Shown here piece after piece: positions 4,608-5,036 of a DNA stretch of 5,036 bases. A program made the translations under genes and the position numbers. Each line of letters opens with the position of its first letter. The first letter of the stretch is position 1. The DNA is from an uncultured Lachnospiraceae bacterium (lineage in GTDB: Bacteria > Bacillota > Clostridia > Lachnospirales > Lachnospiraceae), in the NCBI GenBank assembly GCA_934338765.1, contig CAKRHL010000177.1:1-5036 (forward strand), given 5' to 3'. The notes beneath the pieces were generated by a model that searched no databases, was not told where the DNA came from, and saw nothing but the letters and a program-made list of their open reading frames with translations.

Positions 4608-4710
4608 AAATATCTTTTGACGCCAACATCATTTATATAACGGTTCACGAAATGGCAGATTGTTGATACCGGTCTGCTTTTGATCAGATATTTTAGAAGG
4701 AGGTAAACAT

Positions 4711-5036
4711 ATGTATCAGAAAGTTTCAGCTGACATGAATTTCGTTGACAGAGAAAAAAACGTGGGAAAGTTCTGGCGGAATCAGCAGATCTTTGAGAAG
4801 TCAATGAAGGCAAGAGAGGGCAAGCCGGTTTATACCTTTTATGATGGACCGCCTACTGCTAACGGTAAGCCTCATATCGGTCATGTGCTGACCCGTGTTA
4901 TTAAGGATATGATCCCTCGTTACAAGACCATGAAGGGATATATGGTGCCTCGTAAGGCAGGATGGGATACCCACGGACTGCCGGTTGAGCTTGAGGTGGA
5001 GAAGCTTCTGGGTCTGGATGGCAAGGAGCAGATTGA
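4711..5036 (+). CDS. ileS: Isoleucyl-tRNA synthetase, N-terminal part (3' end outside window)
   Basis: The enzyme charges tRNA-Ile with isoleucine in the cytoplasm and is essential for translation. The window holds the first 108 codons of an expected roughly 1,040 (family size, from memory). The class I signature is clear: [19 protein letters not shown] (residues 44-62) with the HIGH motif at 55-58, then [18 protein letters not shown] (84-101). [12 protein letters not shown] and the VELEVEK sequence after GLP are typical of the eukaryote-like type 2 IleS found in many Clostridia, rather than the B. subtilis type 1 form. ATG 4711 has a near-perfect AAGGAGGT (4697-4704), 6 nt before the start. 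It is controlled by the T-box leader just upstream, whose AUC specifier confirms the amino acid. No defect is visible in the part seen. Confidence 0.97.
   Translation, partial: MYQKVSADMNFVDREKNVGKFWRNQQIFEKSMKAREGKPVYTFYDGPPTANGKPHIGHVLTRVIKDMIPRYKTMKGYMVPRKAGWDTHGLPVELEVEKLLGLDGKEQI

Noticed and set aside
4617..4641. TTGACG followed by TATAAC as a second ileS promoter
   Set aside because: The spacing is only 13 nt; no better -10 lies at 16-18 nt.
4655..4677. GCAGA/TCTGC stem followed by TTTT as another terminator
   Set aside because: Only 5 bp with a 13-nt loop; too weak, and a terminator here would block ileS.
4430..4813. 127-codon minus-strand open frame over the T-box and ileS start
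   Set aside because: It is antisense to a structured RNA leader and the conserved ileS start; no family similarity.

Overview
The window looks like chromosomal DNA of a Gram-positive anaerobe of the class Clostridia, most likely a Lachnospiraceae-type gut bacterium. This is inferred from AGGAGG-type ribosome sites, a T-box leader before ileS, intrinsic terminators, moderate GC with AT-rich intergenic DNA, and the character of IleS, PadR and the small secreted and membrane proteins. No RNA gene other than the T-box leader, no insertion sequence and no CRISPR array was seen.

Layout. Positions 1-765 (+) hold the C-terminal ~254 residues of an NADP-type isocitrate dehydrogenase. After a 15-nt gap comes a MYG1/UPF0160-family putative metal-dependent hydrolase (781-1632, +), probably in the same operon. 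Two strong hairpin terminators (1649-1691 and 1713-1756) fill the gap between this operon and a convergent minus-strand block. Read in its own direction, that block is a three-gene cluster: a one-TM cytoplasmic-helical protein (A, 3517-3089), a secreted small protein (B, 3077-2592) and a second one-TM protein (C, 2576-2220). It is followed by a PadR-family regulator (2151-1786) with its own extended -10 promoter. A and C look like distant paralogues of the HAAS/DUF1700-like or DUF6120-like small membrane proteins that often accompany PadR regulators.

A 338-nt AT-rich divergent intergenic region (3518-3855) separates A from an Xre/Cro-type regulator (3856-4200, +). It contains a 20-bp dyad lying exactly on the predicted promoter of the A-B-C operon, and a separate 11-bp inverted repeat. 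Downstream, 4201-4710 holds a TTGACA-17-TAATAT promoter, a complete T-box leader with an AUC (Ile) specifier and terminator/antiterminator, and a further 136-nt leader with another perfect hairpin. The start of ileS (4711 to the window end) follows.

How it fits together. The two ends are housekeeping (isocitrate oxidation; isoleucyl-tRNA charging controlled by uncharged tRNA-Ile). The middle is accessory: a membrane/secreted-protein cassette bracketed by two regulators, PadR and Xre. I regard this cassette as the least described part of the window. Its function cannot be read from sequence; an envelope-stress or extracellular-signal role is a hypothesis only.
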